Positions 6,664-15,990 of a stretch of 16,441 nt of DNA are shown one piece after another. Each line of letters begins with the position of its first letter. Position 1 is the first letter of the stretch. Location: assembly GCA_014523685.1 (NCBI GenBank), contig JAATVT010000228.1:1-16441 (forward strand), written 5' to 3'. Made by a program: the position numbers and the translations under genes. Below the pieces are notes generated by a model that saw nothing but the letters and a program-made list of their open reading frames with translations, was not told the origin of the DNA and did not search any database. The DNA comes from Nitrososphaerales archaeon TH5893. Its GTDB lineage: Archaea > Thermoproteota > Nitrososphaeria > Nitrososphaerales > Nitrososphaeraceae.

Positions 6664-9600
6664 ATGTGGGCATTAATTAATGATATCTTGAGAAGAGAAG
6701 GTGTTGCACGACAGCATCTAAATTCATATAATGAGTTCATGGAACGCGGTCTGCAAAGTATCATAGATGAAGTTGGAGATATCGAAATAGAAACAGCTGA
6801 ATATCCGTACAAGATAAAATTGGGAAAGATAAAACTACAGCAACCGAGAATAATGGAACTTGACGGTTCAATCACACATGTAGCGCCTGTCGAAGCGAGG
6901 TTACGGAATCTTACTTATGCTTCTCCTGTCATGTTAGAATGCAGTATAGTTGAAGATGGGAAAATTTTGGAGTCTAGATTTATTCACGTAGGAGATATGC
7001 CTGTAATGGCCAAGTCTAACGCATGCATTTTACACAACCTTGTAGAATCAAAACTTATCGATCTGGGCGAGGATCCAAGGGACCCTGGCGGCTATTTTGT
7101 AATCAACGGATCTGAACGCGTCATAGTCGGACTTGAAGACCTCTCCTATAACAAGATCATAGTTGACGTTGAAGAGACTACAGGGGCCTTGCTATACAAG
7201 GCTAAAGTATACTCTTCTATAGTTGGTTATCGAGCTAAACTTGAGCTCATAATGCGACCTGACGGTTCGATCGTTGCGAAGATTCCCGGCTCGCCTGTAG
7301 ACATACCTTTAATCACACTAGTGAGGGCACTCGGTCTAGAATCTGACAAGGACATAGCAAATGCTGTATCTTTAAACGAAACAATTCAGGATGAACTTGA
7401 ACCCTCATTTGAAAAGATAGGAGAAATTACGACGAGTCGAGATTCTATCGTGTACATTAGCAAAAGAATCGCTCCGGGAATGTTAGAGGAATTCCAAATA
7501 AAGAGAGCCGAGACTCTGCTCGATTGGGGGCTGCTGCCTCATTTGGGTAAGAATCCTGACAACAGACATGAGAAGGCCTTATTTCTAGGTGAAGCTGCAA
7601 GTAAACTTATCGAGCTCAGATTAGGATGGATATATACAGATGATAAAGACCATTACGGGAATAAGGTCATAAAGTTTGCAGGGCAAATGCTGGCAGATCT
7701 TTTCAGAACTGCTTTCAGAAATCTCATAAGAGATATGAAGTATCAATTGGAAAGGTCGGGCCAGAAGCGCGGGATAAACGCAGTAGCGGCAGCAGTTAGA
7801 CCCGGAATCATTTCTGATAAACTCAACAATGCGATAGCAACAGGAAACTGGGGTCGGGGTAGAGTCGGTGTAACGCAATTGCTCGATAGGACAAATTACA
7901 TGTCAACCATTAGCCATTTGAGACGGATACAGTCCCCCCTGAGTAGGAGTCAACCAAACTTTGAAGCGAGGGACCTTCATGCTACTCACTTTGGTAGGAT
8001 TTGTCCAGCGGAAACCCCTGAAGGTTCAAACTGTGGTCTTGTGAAGAATTTGGCATTGTCTGCGATAATTTCAGTCAGCGTTCCTCCAGCTGAAATTATC
8101 GAGAAGCTGTACGAACTGGGTGTGCAGCACGTTGACGAAGCAAATGAAAATCTAAGGAGAAGAGGAGCCAGAGTTTTCGTTGACGGAAAGCTTATAGGTT
8201 ATGCAGATGATGGACAGAAAACATCAGAGACCCTGAGGAGTCTAAGACGATCAGGTAAAATCCATCCTCACGTGGGTGTTTATTTTTACTCCTCTGGGAA
8301 TCCTAATGCGACTAACAGACTTTACATAAGTTGTAATGCAGGCAGAGTCCTTCGGCCCTTATCCATTGTAAAGGAGGGAAATAATCTAGTTACAGACGAA
8401 ATAATTGAAAAAATTAGCAAGAGGTTTCTATCATGGTCTGATCTTCTTTACATGGGAATAATTGAGCTTGTGGATGCAAACGAAGAAGAAAACTGTTATA
8501 TCTCGATGGATAATCGTAAACTTGAACATGACCATACTCATTTGGAAATCTTTCCGTCAGCAATACTTGGTGTAGGTGCTTCCATTATCCCGTATCCTGA
8601 ACACAATCAATCGCCAAGAAATACCTATGAAAGTGCAATGGCTAAACAAAGCCTAGGGTTTTCAACCCCGTTAATGAACGCCAGTACATATGTTCGGCAG
8701 CATTTCATGCTTTATCCTCAAACACCTACAGTCAGTACCAAGGCGATTAGTTTACTTGGGCTTGACGATCGCCCTACAGGTCAGAATTGTGTAGTAGCGG
8801 TGTTACCATTTGAAGGATACAATATTGAAGACGCAATCGTTTTCAACAAATCGTCTATAGAAAGAGGACTTGGAAGAACGTTCTTCTATAGGGTATATGA
8901 AGCAGAGGCTAAACAATATCCAGGGGGAATGAAAGATAGTTTCGAACTTCCGGAGTCTGATGCAAATATTAGGGGTTATAGAGGCGAGAAGGCATACAGA
9001 CTTTTAGAGCACGACGGTGCAATTATGCATGAGGCAGTAGTCACGGGTGGAGACATTTTGATTGGCAGGACTTCACCCCCAAGATTTATGGAAGAGTACA
9101 AAGAATTTGAAGTGAAGGGACCGTATAGAAGAGATACATCAATTGGTGTTAGACCTTCTGAAAACGGCGTTGTTGATACCGTTATTATGACTCAATCTGT
9201 AGAAGGTGGTAAGATGTATAAAATACGGGTTCGTGACATGCGAGTGCCAGAAATTGGCGACAAGTTTGCATCGCGGCATGGCCAGAAAGGAGTAATCGGT
9301 ATGTTAGTAAATCAAGAGGATCTCCCTTATTCTGAAGATGGAGTAGTTCCTGATATTATGATAAACCCTCATGCCTTTCCTTCTAGGATGACAGTTGGAC
9401 AGTTTATGGAGTCGCTTGGTGGGAAAGCCGCTTCTCTTAGAGGTACGATAGTTGATGGGTCAGCCTTTCTTGGAGAAAAGTTTGATAGCATAAAAAATGT
9501 CTTAGAACAGCATGGCTTCAAACCCACTGGCAAGGAATCAATGTATGATGGACGGACGGGAAGGAAATTCCCGGCAGATGTGTACATGGGTGTAGTTTAC

Positions 9601-9993
9601 TATCAAAAATTACATCACATGGTAGCCGATAAGATTCATAGTAGAGCAAGAGGTCAAGTACAGATGCTCACGAAACAACCAACGGAAGGGAGAGCGAGAG
9701 GTGGGGGGCTTAGATTTGGTGAAATGGAAAGAGACTGCTTGATTGCATACGGAGCTTCTATGATGCTCAAAGACAGATTGCTTGAAGAATCAGATAAAGC
9801 TGAAATAAATGTTTGCGAAAGGTGTGGGCTACTAGCCTATTATGATGTTAAGCAACGACGATTCATATGTAGGGTTTGCGGCGAAAAGTCAAAGATCTCT
9901 TCGGTGGTAATCGCCTACGCATTTAAGCTTCTATTGCAAGAAATGATGAGTCTAAATGTGGCTCCCCGATTGCTTACCAAGGAGAAGGTATAA
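6664..9993 (+). CDS. rpoB: DNA-directed RNA polymerase subunit B (Rpo2), unsplit
   Basis: Second-largest RNA polymerase subunit, forming one side of the active-site cleft. About 1109 residues with the B'' and B' halves in one chain, as in Crenarchaeota and Thaumarchaeota and unlike the split genes of many methanogens and halophiles. It opens with the family block ILRREGVARQHLNSYNEF. Further landmarks are GRICPAETPEGSNCGLVKNLAL, FEGYNIEDAIVFNKSS, the active-site-side GDKFASRHGQKG (865-876), PSRMTVGQFMESLGGK, and a C-terminal zinc ribbon C1051-x2-C1054-x14-C1069-x2-C1072. I chose ATG 6664 for its Shine-Dalgarno; TTG 6634 would add ten residues and overlap the rpoH stop. It is 20 nt from the annotated rpoA start, so the two large subunits are made from one transcript. 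No truncation or frameshift is seen. Confidence 0.98.
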   Translation: MWALINDILRREGVARQHLNSYNEFMERGLQSIIDEVGDIEIETAEYPYKIKLGKIKLQQPRIMELDGSITHVAPVEARLRNLTYASPVMLECSIVEDGKILESRFIHVGDMPVMAKSNACILHNLVESKLIDLGEDPRDPGGYFVINGSERVIVGLEDLSYNKIIVDVEETTGALLYKAKVYSSIVGYRAKLELIMRPDGSIVAKIPGSPVDIPLITLVRALGLESDKDIANAVSLNETIQDELEPSFEKIGEITTSRDSIVYISKRIAPGMLEEFQIKRAETLLDWGLLPHLGKNPDNRHEKALFLGEAASKLIELRLGWIYTDDKDHYGNKVIKFAGQMLADLFRTAFRNLIRDMKYQLERSGQKRGINAVAAAVRPGIISDKLNNAIATGNWGRGRVGVTQLLDRTNYMSTISHLRRIQSPLSRSQPNFEARDLHATHFGRICPAETPEGSNCGLVKNLALSAIISVSVPPAEIIEKLYELGVQHVDEANENLRRRGARVFVDGKLIGYADDGQKTSETLRSLRRSGKIHPHVGVYFYSSGNPNATNRLYISCNAGRVLRPLSIVKEGNNLVTDEIIEKISKRFLSWSDLLYMGIIELVDANEEENCYISMDNRKLEHDHTHLEIFPSAILGVGASIIPYPEHNQSPRNTYESAMAKQSLGFSTPLMNASTYVRQHFMLYPQTPTVSTKAISLLGLDDRPTGQNCVVAVLPFEGYNIEDAIVFNKSSIERGLGRTFFYRVYEAEAKQYPGGMKDSFELPESDANIRGYRGEKAYRLLEHDGAIMHEAVVTGGDILIGRTSPPRFMEEYKEFEVKGPYRRDTSIGVRPSENGVVDTVIMTQSVEGGKMYKIRVRDMRVPEIGDKFASRHGQKGVIGMLVNQEDLPYSEDGVVPDIMINPHAFPSRMTVGQFMESLGGKAASLRGTIVDGSAFLGEKFDSIKNVLEQHGFKPTGKESMYDGRTGRKFPADVYMGVVYYQKLHHMVADKIHSRARGQVQMLTKQPTEGRARGGGLRFGEMERDCLIAYGASMMLKDRLLEESDKAEINVCERCGLLAYYDVKQRRFICRVCGEKSKISSVVIAYAFKLLLQEMMSLNVAPRLLTKEKV

Positions 9994-10013
9994 CTTACCA
10001 ATATAAGGAACAT

Positions 10014-13000
10014 TTGGTTACTATGGAAGAGCCTGTTAAAATACTCGGTGGAATTAAATTTAGCATCTGGTCTCCGGTAGAGGTTCGCAAGTTTAGTGTT
10101 GCAGAAATAACTGCTCCAGAGACTTATGATGAAGACGGAATGCCTGTTCAGGGGGGATTAATGGATAACAGGCTTGGTACACTTGAACCAGGCCAAAAAT
10201 GCGCGACGTGTGGAAATACGTCTGCGAGGTGCCCTGGACATTTTGGCCACATCGAATTGGCGGAACCAGTGCTGCATATAGCGTTTGTTGACGACATCCA
10301 TAAGCTGCTTTTAATCACTTGTAGAAGTTGCAATAAGATCAAATTGCCACCTGAACTTCTAGCAAAATACAAGAACATCCGAGATACCAAGGCCGCATAC
10401 GCTGTAATCACTTTGGAAAATATCAAGGAAGAAATAATAGAAAAAGCTAAGAAAGTCAAGGTTTGTCCTCATTGTGAAAAGGATCAGTATGATCTGATTT
10501 TTACCAAACCTACAATATTCGTAGAAAAAACAGAAGCGGGTGAAAATAGGCTCCTCCCTATAACGATTAGAGAACGATTGGTACATATTCCTGATGCCGA
10601 TCTGATTCTTTTAGGATACGATCCTACTACTGCTCGGCCCGAGTGGTTTGTATTGCAGGTCTTACCTGTACCTCCGGTCACAGTAAGGCCCTCAATCATT
10701 CTGGAGACCGGAATACGATCTGAAGACGACTTGACTCATAAGCTTGTTGACATTATACGCGTTAATCAACGGCTTAAGGAAAGCAAGGAAGCTGGAACTC
10801 CCCCCCTGATCGTGCAAGATCTGGTAGACTTGCTTCAGTATCATGTTACGACATACTTTGATAATGAAGTTTCAGGTATACCACAGGCTCATCATAGATC
10901 TGGAAGACCTCTTAAAACACTTACTCAAAGATTGAAGGGTAAAGAAGGTAGATTCAGGGGATCTCTATCGGGGAAAAGAGTAGATTTTTCTAGTAGAACA
11001 GTAATATCACCTGATCCCAATCTTGCCATTTCGAATGTTGGGGTACCAGTTGATGTAGCAAAAAAACTAACTATTCCTGAGACTATCTCTCAGTGGAATA
11101 TAGAAAGACTAAAGGAGCACGTAATAAATGGTCCAAACATCTATCCGGGTGCCAACTATATTATTCGTCCTGATGGAGTCAAAATTAGGCTTGACTACGT
11201 CAACGACAGGAAGGTGTTGGCAGATTCGATTGCTCCAGGTTTTATGGTAGAGAGACACCTGTCTGACGGTGATATCGTAATTTTCAACAGGCAACCTTCG
11301 TTGCATAGAATGTCCATTATGGCTCACTACGTTAGAGTCTTGCCTTATCGAACATTTCGATTGCATCCAGCCGTATGCCCTCCCTATAACGCGGACTTTG
11401 ATGGTGATGAAATGAACTTGCATGTACCTCAAAGTGAGGAAGCTCGTGCGGAAGCTGCACTGCTGATGCGTGTTCAAGACCAGCTGGTCTCTCCTAGATA
11501 TGGGGGACCGATAATCGGCGGGATAAGAGATTTCATTACAGGAGCCTTCATTTTGACCCGTGAATATACTACTTTAAGCAGAGAAGAATTCGCAAACCTA
11601 GCGCTTCTTGGTGGCTATAAAGGTAACCTACCTGAACCTATCAAAAGCAAAGATGGGATGCAGCTCTATTCGGGCAAACAGCTTTTCTCCTTATTCTTAC
11701 CTGGAGATTTTAATTTCATTATAACCTCAAAATGGACAAAGGCAACCAAGAAGGAAGGTAAAGATGTCGTCATAAAAGCCGGCCAATTGATTAGCGGAGT
11801 TATTGACAAGGCCTCCATAGGGGCAGAAGAGCCTGACAGTGTACTCCACAGGATCGTTAAAGACTATGGCAATGACCGTGCTGGACTATTCCTGGATTCA
11901 ATATTAGTAATGCTCAAGACATTCATTACACATAGGGGCTTCACCTATGGATATTCTGACTTGTGGCTAAGCGAGGACACAAGAAAAGAAATTGAGACCG
12001 TCATTGAGAAAGCGTATCAGAAGGTATATGATCTGATCCGACAGTATAATGAGGGGAGTTTGCCTCTCACGAGGGGTCTAGCGCCGGAGGAAGCTTTAGA
12101 ATTATACGTGGTCAACGAATTATCTAGAGCTAGGGATAGGGCCGGGAGGACTGCTGATAGAGCATTTCCTGACGATAATTCGGGAATAATCATGGCTTCC
12201 ACTGGAGCACGCGGTTCGACATTGAATATCGGCCAAATGACTGCAGCTCTCGGTCAGCAGTCTATTAGAGGGAAAAGGATACAAAAAGGCTATCATAATA
12301 GATCGCTACCACACTTCAAGAAAAATGATCCTAATCCCGATTCAAAAGGTTTCATTAAATCAAATTACAGAGATGGTCTTAGCCCTCTGGAATTCTTCTT
12401 CCATGCGATGGGAGGAAGAGAAGGCCTTGTAGACACAGCGGTTAGAACACAACAATCTGGGTACATGCAAAGGAGATTGATTAACGCATTAGAGCACTTG
12501 AAAATCGAATACGATCATACCGTGCGAGATCCTCACGGCAATATTATCCAGTATCTATATGGAGAAGATGGAGTTGATCCTGCAAAAAGCGACCACGGTG
12601 AAGCAGTTAATATTTCTCGTCTGATCGAGAGTGAATCTGTGGTAGACGAGGGTAGAAAAGCAAGTGAAATTGAAGTCAGAAACATACTGTCAAAATCTTC
12701 AGATAATCTGAATCCTAAAATGAGAAATTACCTCGAAAATGCTTTCTCGCAGAATAGATTGAGTAAAGATGGAGTCGAAAAAGTGTTAAAGAAGACCGTT
12801 GAATTGATTCAGCGTGCTTTAGCCGAACCAGGTGAGGCTGTGGGGGTTGTCACAGCTCAGTCGATCGGTGAGCCAGGCACACAGATGACTCTAAGAACAT
12901 TCCACTTTGCAGGAGTTAAGGAAAGGAACGTTACGCTTGGCCTACCAAGACTGATAGAGTTAGTAGATGCTCGTAAGAAACCAGTAACTCCAACGATGGA

Positions 13001-13844
13001 CATTTACTTGGACAAGGAACATAGGGTTTCACGAGAAAGAGCTCTCGAAGTAGCACAACAAATAATCTTCACCAAAGTAGGTGATCTGATCCAGAAAACA
13101 GATACAGATTATACTGGAATAGTTAGCTTGCATTTTTCATTAGAAAAGATTAATGAACGAGGGGTCGATTTCAAGGAAGTTTATGAAGTGTTGAAGGGTT
13201 CCAAGAAGAAATATGACATTTCCATGAACGAGAAAAAGTATTTCATGAAGGTGACAACTCCTGAAGAGTCCGACGCACAGATTATCATAGCCCTGAGGAA
13301 TAAGCTTTTAAACACCAGAGTAAAGGGTGTCCCCGACATCGAAAGGGTGACAATAGTAAAACAAGATGAGGAATGGGTGATACAAACAGCCGGGTCCAAC
13401 CTGGCGAAAGTTCTCTCAATAGAGGGGGTAGATACGAACAGATCTACAACTAATAATGTATATGAAATATGGCAAACGCTAGGCATTGAAGCAGCTCGCA
13501 CAGCGCTCATAAAAGAAATTACTAATACCTTAGAAGAGCAGGGGCTTGAGGTAGATACTAGACATATCATGCTTGTTTCAGATTTAATGACCTCAAAGGG
13601 TTACTTGCAACAAATAGGTCGACACGGCATTGCAGGTACAAAGACGTCAGTGCTTGCACGTGCAGCATTTGAAATAACTGTTCCGACTATTGCAAGGGCC
13701 TCGTTGGAGGGCCAGGTTGAGGCACTGAAGGGTGTGACAGAAAATGTAATCGTTGGCGCTACCGTTCCGGTAGGAACTGGGATGGTTGACTTGTATATGA
13801 ATGTGATAGAGGAAAATGGTAAAGAAAATAGAAAAGATAACTAG
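10014..13844 (+). CDS. rpoA: DNA-directed RNA polymerase subunit A, single chain with A' and A'' fused
   Basis: Largest RNA polymerase subunit, 1276 residues. The N-terminal clamp has one zinc site with C63, C66, C73 and H76 (CATCG then CPGHFGH) and a second with C103-x2-C106 and C151-x2-C154. The catalytic magnesium loop NADFDGD is intact at 459-465. The bridge-helix region begins at GGREGL (800-805), running on through TAVRTQQSGYMQRRL. The part that is a separate A'' subunit in most archaea follows without a break: AVGVVTAQSIGEPGTQMTL (942-960), the trigger-loop region, and near the end GRHGIAGTKTSVLARAAFE. No stop or start signal is seen at the usual A'/A'' border, roughly 860-930. The unsplit gene is a known trait of Thaumarchaeota and a few related lineages. 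Start is TTG 10014, just after AAGGAA; ATG 10023 is an alternative. The 3' end overlaps rpl30e by 29 nt. Confidence 0.98.
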   Translation: MVTMEEPVKILGGIKFSIWSPVEVRKFSVAEITAPETYDEDGMPVQGGLMDNRLGTLEPGQKCATCGNTSARCPGHFGHIELAEPVLHIAFVDDIHKLLLITCRSCNKIKLPPELLAKYKNIRDTKAAYAVITLENIKEEIIEKAKKVKVCPHCEKDQYDLIFTKPTIFVEKTEAGENRLLPITIRERLVHIPDADLILLGYDPTTARPEWFVLQVLPVPPVTVRPSIILETGIRSEDDLTHKLVDIIRVNQRLKESKEAGTPPLIVQDLVDLLQYHVTTYFDNEVSGIPQAHHRSGRPLKTLTQRLKGKEGRFRGSLSGKRVDFSSRTVISPDPNLAISNVGVPVDVAKKLTIPETISQWNIERLKEHVINGPNIYPGANYIIRPDGVKIRLDYVNDRKVLADSIAPGFMVERHLSDGDIVIFNRQPSLHRMSIMAHYVRVLPYRTFRLHPAVCPPYNADFDGDEMNLHVPQSEEARAEAALLMRVQDQLVSPRYGGPIIGGIRDFITGAFILTREYTTLSREEFANLALLGGYKGNLPEPIKSKDGMQLYSGKQLFSLFLPGDFNFIITSKWTKATKKEGKDVVIKAGQLISGVIDKASIGAEEPDSVLHRIVKDYGNDRAGLFLDSILVMLKTFITHRGFTYGYSDLWLSEDTRKEIETVIEKAYQKVYDLIRQYNEGSLPLTRGLAPEEALELYVVNELSRARDRAGRTADRAFPDDNSGIIMASTGARGSTLNIGQMTAALGQQSIRGKRIQKGYHNRSLPHFKKNDPNPDSKGFIKSNYRDGLSPLEFFFHAMGGREGLVDTAVRTQQSGYMQRRLINALEHLKIEYDHTVRDPHGNIIQYLYGEDGVDPAKSDHGEAVNISRLIESESVVDEGRKASEIEVRNILSKSSDNLNPKMRNYLENAFSQNRLSKDGVEKVLKKTVELIQRALAEPGEAVGVVTAQSIGEPGTQMTLRTFHFAGVKERNVTLGLPRLIELVDARKKPVTPTMDIYLDKEHRVSRERALEVAQQIIFTKVGDLIQKTDTDYTGIVSLHFSLEKINERGVDFKEVYEVLKGSKKKYDISMNEKKYFMKVTTPEESDAQIIIALRNKLLNTRVKGVPDIERVTIVKQDEEWVIQTAGSNLAKVLSIEGVDTNRSTTNNVYEIWQTLGIEAARTALIKEITNTLEEQGLEVDTRHIMLVSDLMTSKGYLQQIGRHGIAGTKTSVLARAAFEITVPTIARASLEGQVEALKGVTENVIVGATVPVGTGMVDLYMNVIEENGKENRKDN

Positions 13845-14118
13845 AGAAGCGATTTCGTCCAAGAAATATAGGGCTGGAACAAGAGAGGTCTTGAAATCAA
13901 TCAAAGGCACAAAGCTTCTAATTATTTCTGAATCAATTGAACAAAAACTTAAGGAAAAGCTAGAAAAACAAGCCTCCAGTTCAAATATTCCAATGTATCA
14001 TTTCAGAGGCAGCTCGCTACAGCTTGCAAGATTGTGCGGAGTGCCGTATAGGGTTTCAGCAATTTCTCTTAAAACTGGAAATATAGAGGATATTAATGAC
14101 GTCTTGCACGATAAATAG
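13816..14118 (+). CDS. rpl30e: ribosomal protein eL30 (L30e, L7Ae-type fold)
   Basis: A 100-residue protein of the L7Ae/L30e/S12e/Gadd45 RNA-binding fold, placed where archaeal genomes keep L30e, between rpoA and nusA. Visible features are KYRAGTREVLKSIKGTKLLIIS, an N-terminal helix-strand with the GTR motif; the central segment NIPMYHFRGSSLQLARLCG, where L30e binds the kink-turn; and PYRVSAISL as the final strand. It binds ribosomal RNA in the large subunit. Its ATG lies inside the rpoA 3' end, preceded by GAGG (13809-13812), and the 29-nt overlap suggests translational coupling. The family match with L30e rather than L7Ae is supported by position and length. Confidence 0.93.
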   Translation: MVKKIEKITREAISSKKYRAGTREVLKSIKGTKLLIISESIEQKLKEKLEKQASSSNIPMYHFRGSSLQLARLCGVPYRVSAISLKTGNIEDINDVLHDK

Positions 14119-14133
14119 TAGGAGTCCAGCTAT

Positions 14134-14358
14134 TTGACAATGGAAAAGGATAGATTTGAACTCATCCATTTTTGTTATAGTGGTGCTGAGATTCCGCTTG
14201 AAGCAATTATTAGAACATTTCGATATGCTATTAAAAATTCACTTCAGTACATGGAATCTAGGAAGTGCTGGTCGCCCGGTTTCAGTCAATCCTCTATTTC
14301 TACTATCGGCCGCTGCAGACAGGTAACCTTTATAGACAGATCAAATGAGGATCATTAA
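14134..14358 (+). CDS. unrecognised 74-residue ORF inside the RNA polymerase-ribosomal operon
   Basis: I do not recognise this protein. The frame starts at TTG 14134 (or ATG 14140), 15 nt after the rpl30e stop, and is preceded by TAGGAGT (14119-14125) with 8-9 nt spacing to the TTG, a credible ribosome-binding site. The first half looks protein-like: charged start, then an amphipathic segment EIPLEAIIRTFRYAIKN. The second half is rich in serine, with single Cys and Trp residues, and has no clear domain, signal peptide or membrane segment. It sits between rpl30e and nusA, where many archaea have little or no spacing. It could be a lineage-specific small gene, a decayed gene remnant, or a chance frame in a 321-nt spacer. 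The Shine-Dalgarno and position favour a real gene only modestly. Confidence 0.4.
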   Translation: MTMEKDRFELIHFCYSGAEIPLEAIIRTFRYAIKNSLQYMESRKCWSPGFSQSSISTIGRCRQVTFIDRSNEDH

Positions 14359-14439
14359 TGTATTTATGATGGATCTCCGTATGTCGGCTTCGTATGTTTA
14401 TGATAAAATTGGGTACAGCCATTTCAGAGGAAGCAAACG

Positions 14440-14919
14440 ATGACTGAAAAAATTAAGCTAACCTCTGATGAGTTACGACTTATGTCCTTGTTCCAAAATG
14501 TGACTAGCGCAACTGCCAGAGATTGCATAGTCGACACCAGGATGGACAGGGTAATCTTTGTAGTCAACAAGGGACAAATGGGGCTTGCTATCGGAAAGGG
14601 AGGAACTACTATTAAGCAGCTACAGAACGTGGTTACTAAAAAGGTCGAGCTGGTAGAGCATTCTGAAGAAGCACCCGAATTCATTAGTAATATATTGAAT
14701 GCGGAAATGATTCAGGACATTCAAATTACTGAAAGAATGGATGGGACAAAACAAGCCATAGTTGTTGTGGATCCAAAGAAAAAGGGTGTTGTTGTGGGTA
14801 AAGATGGAAGAAATGCAGAAAAGGCAAGATTGCTAGCGAAGCGCTATTTCCAAATATCCAGCGTGCTCATCGTAAGTCCGGAGCAATCTCCAAATATCCA
14901 TAACAAGGTGAATATATGA
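14440..14919 (+). CDS. nusA: NusA-like KH-domain transcription factor
   Basis: Archaeal NusA family protein, made of two KH RNA-binding domains without the S1 and RNA-polymerase-binding domains of bacterial NusA. Its 159 residues are close to the usual archaeal size. The GxxG loops are intact: GKGG at 52-55 within [14 protein letters not shown] and GKDG at 120-123 within [17 protein letters not shown]. It is thought to act in transcription elongation or termination, or rRNA synthesis; in archaea the role is not firmly established. The start at ATG 14440 is preceded by GAGGAAG (14427-14433). A TATA-like TTTATGATAAAATT (14397-14410) could give an internal promoter for nusA-rps12-rps7. The stop overlaps the first codons of rps12. 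Confidence 0.95.
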   Translation: MTEKIKLTSDELRLMSLFQNVTSATARDCIVDTRMDRVIFVVNKGQMGLAIGKGGTTIKQLQNVVTKKVELVEHSEEAPEFISNILNAEMIQDIQITERMDGTKQAIVVVDPKKKGVVVGKDGRNAEKARLLAKRYFQISSVLIVSPEQSPNIHNKVNI

Positions 14920-15356
14920 TGGCTAAATCTCCTTTGGGTCTGTTTGCAGGCAGGGTTCTAAGAGCAAAGAGAAACCGTGCCAGGTGGGCAAATAAGTATT
15001 ACAAAAGAAGAATGTTAATGCTTGATAAAAAGGCTAACCCTTTAGGGGGGGCTCCACAAGCTCGTGGAATTGTCCTAGAAAAGGTAGGTATTGAATCAAA
15101 GCAGCCGAACTCTGCAGTTCGGAAATGCGTTAGGGTTCAGCTCATTAAGAACGGCAAGTCTGTGACTGCATTCCTGCCTAAGGATGGGGCTCTTAATTTT
15201 GTGGACGAACACGACGAAGTAGTCTTGGAAGGAATTGGAGGAGCTATGGGTGGTGCCATGGGAGACATTCCGGGGGTTAGATGGCGAGTTTTCAAAGTAA
15301 ATGGTGTATCACTTATCGAACTTGTTAAAGGGAAAAAGGAGAAACCGAGGAGATAG
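14916..15356 (+). CDS. rps12: 30S ribosomal protein uS12
   Basis: Small-subunit protein at the decoding centre. The protein of about 146 residues has the archaeal/eukaryotic form: basic N-terminus with [16 protein letters not shown], then [19 protein letters not shown], the conserved decoding loop QPNSAVRK (63-70), the block [20 protein letters not shown], and the ending [18 protein letters not shown]. Two adjacent ATGs, 14916 and 14919, follow AAGGTGA (14905-14911). The second has better spacing and would give MAKSPLGL. Either overlaps the nusA stop, so translation is probably coupled. This gene and rps7 form the head of the classical str operon, but no EF-2 or EF-1A gene follows in the window. 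Confidence 0.98.
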   Translation: MMAKSPLGLFAGRVLRAKRNRARWANKYYKRRMLMLDKKANPLGGAPQARGIVLEKVGIESKQPNSAVRKCVRVQLIKNGKSVTAFLPKDGALNFVDEHDEVVLEGIGGAMGGAMGDIPGVRWRVFKVNGVSLIELVKGKKEKPRR

Positions 15357-15359
15357 AAC

Positions 15360-15968
15360 ATGCCATCCAAGGACCAACCAAATGTTCTTTTGTTTAATAA
15401 GTGGGACGTACGGAAAATTGAAGTACGCGATCCAGGATTGCATAATGTTATATCTCTTAATCCGTCCGTTGTCATACCGATTACATTCGGTAGACACGAA
15501 CATCAACGAATGAAAAAGGCTGAAGTTCACATTGTGGAACGATTAGCAAATAAGCTGCTTCACTTTGGCAAGAGGTACGCAAAGAATACTGGAAGAATGG
15601 GAGGCAAGAAGGCAAGAATATTCAAAACCATAGAAGTGGCCCTAGACATTATAAATTTAGAAACTGGCAAGAATCCTATCGAATTACTTGTAAAAGCAGT
15701 TGAAAATGCATCACCTAATGAAGACACAACTAGGATTGTGTACGGAGGAGTAGTTTACCATGTCTCAGTTGACGTAGCACCGTTAAGAAGGGTAGATTTG
15801 GCACTGCGATTTATGGCCGAAGGGGTAAGAGTATCGACTTACTCCAGCCTGCAATCAATAGAAGAGGTATTAGCAAGAGAGATTATGTTAGCGTCTGCAA
15901 ACGACATGTCAAGTTATGCCATAAAGAAGAAGAACGAGCAGGAACGTGTAGCCATGTCATCACGCTAG
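15360..15968 (+). CDS. rps7: 30S ribosomal protein uS7
   Basis: Primary 16S rRNA-binding protein that nucleates the head of the small subunit. It has 202 residues, in the archaeal/eukaryotic range. Recognisable segments are LFNKWDV near the start, ITFGRHEHQRMKKAEVHIVERLANKL, the loop with KNTGRMGGKKARIFKTIEVAL, then NPIELLVKAVENASP, the uS7 signature region around TTRIVYGGVVYHVSVDVAPLRR, and a C-terminal helix block ending AIKKKNEQERVAMSSR. ATG 15360 comes 3 nt after the rps12 stop, with GAGGAGAT at the very end of rps12 as its ribosome-binding site. It is the last operon gene I can identify; three short inverted repeats follow. Confidence 0.98.
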   Translation: MPSKDQPNVLLFNKWDVRKIEVRDPGLHNVISLNPSVVIPITFGRHEHQRMKKAEVHIVERLANKLLHFGKRYAKNTGRMGGKKARIFKTIEVALDIINLETGKNPIELLVKAVENASPNEDTTRIVYGGVVYHVSVDVAPLRRVDLALRFMAEGVRVSTYSSLQSIEEVLAREIMLASANDMSSYAIKKKNEQERVAMSSR

Positions 15969-15990
15969 GGGATATGACTCTAATTCCATT

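Noticed and set aside
13181..13570. 129-codon antisense frame within rpoA (and similar shadows at 11109-11477 and 10148-10459)
   Set aside because: Lies opposite strongly conserved RNA polymerase coding sequence; the translations have no domain logic and are shadow frames.
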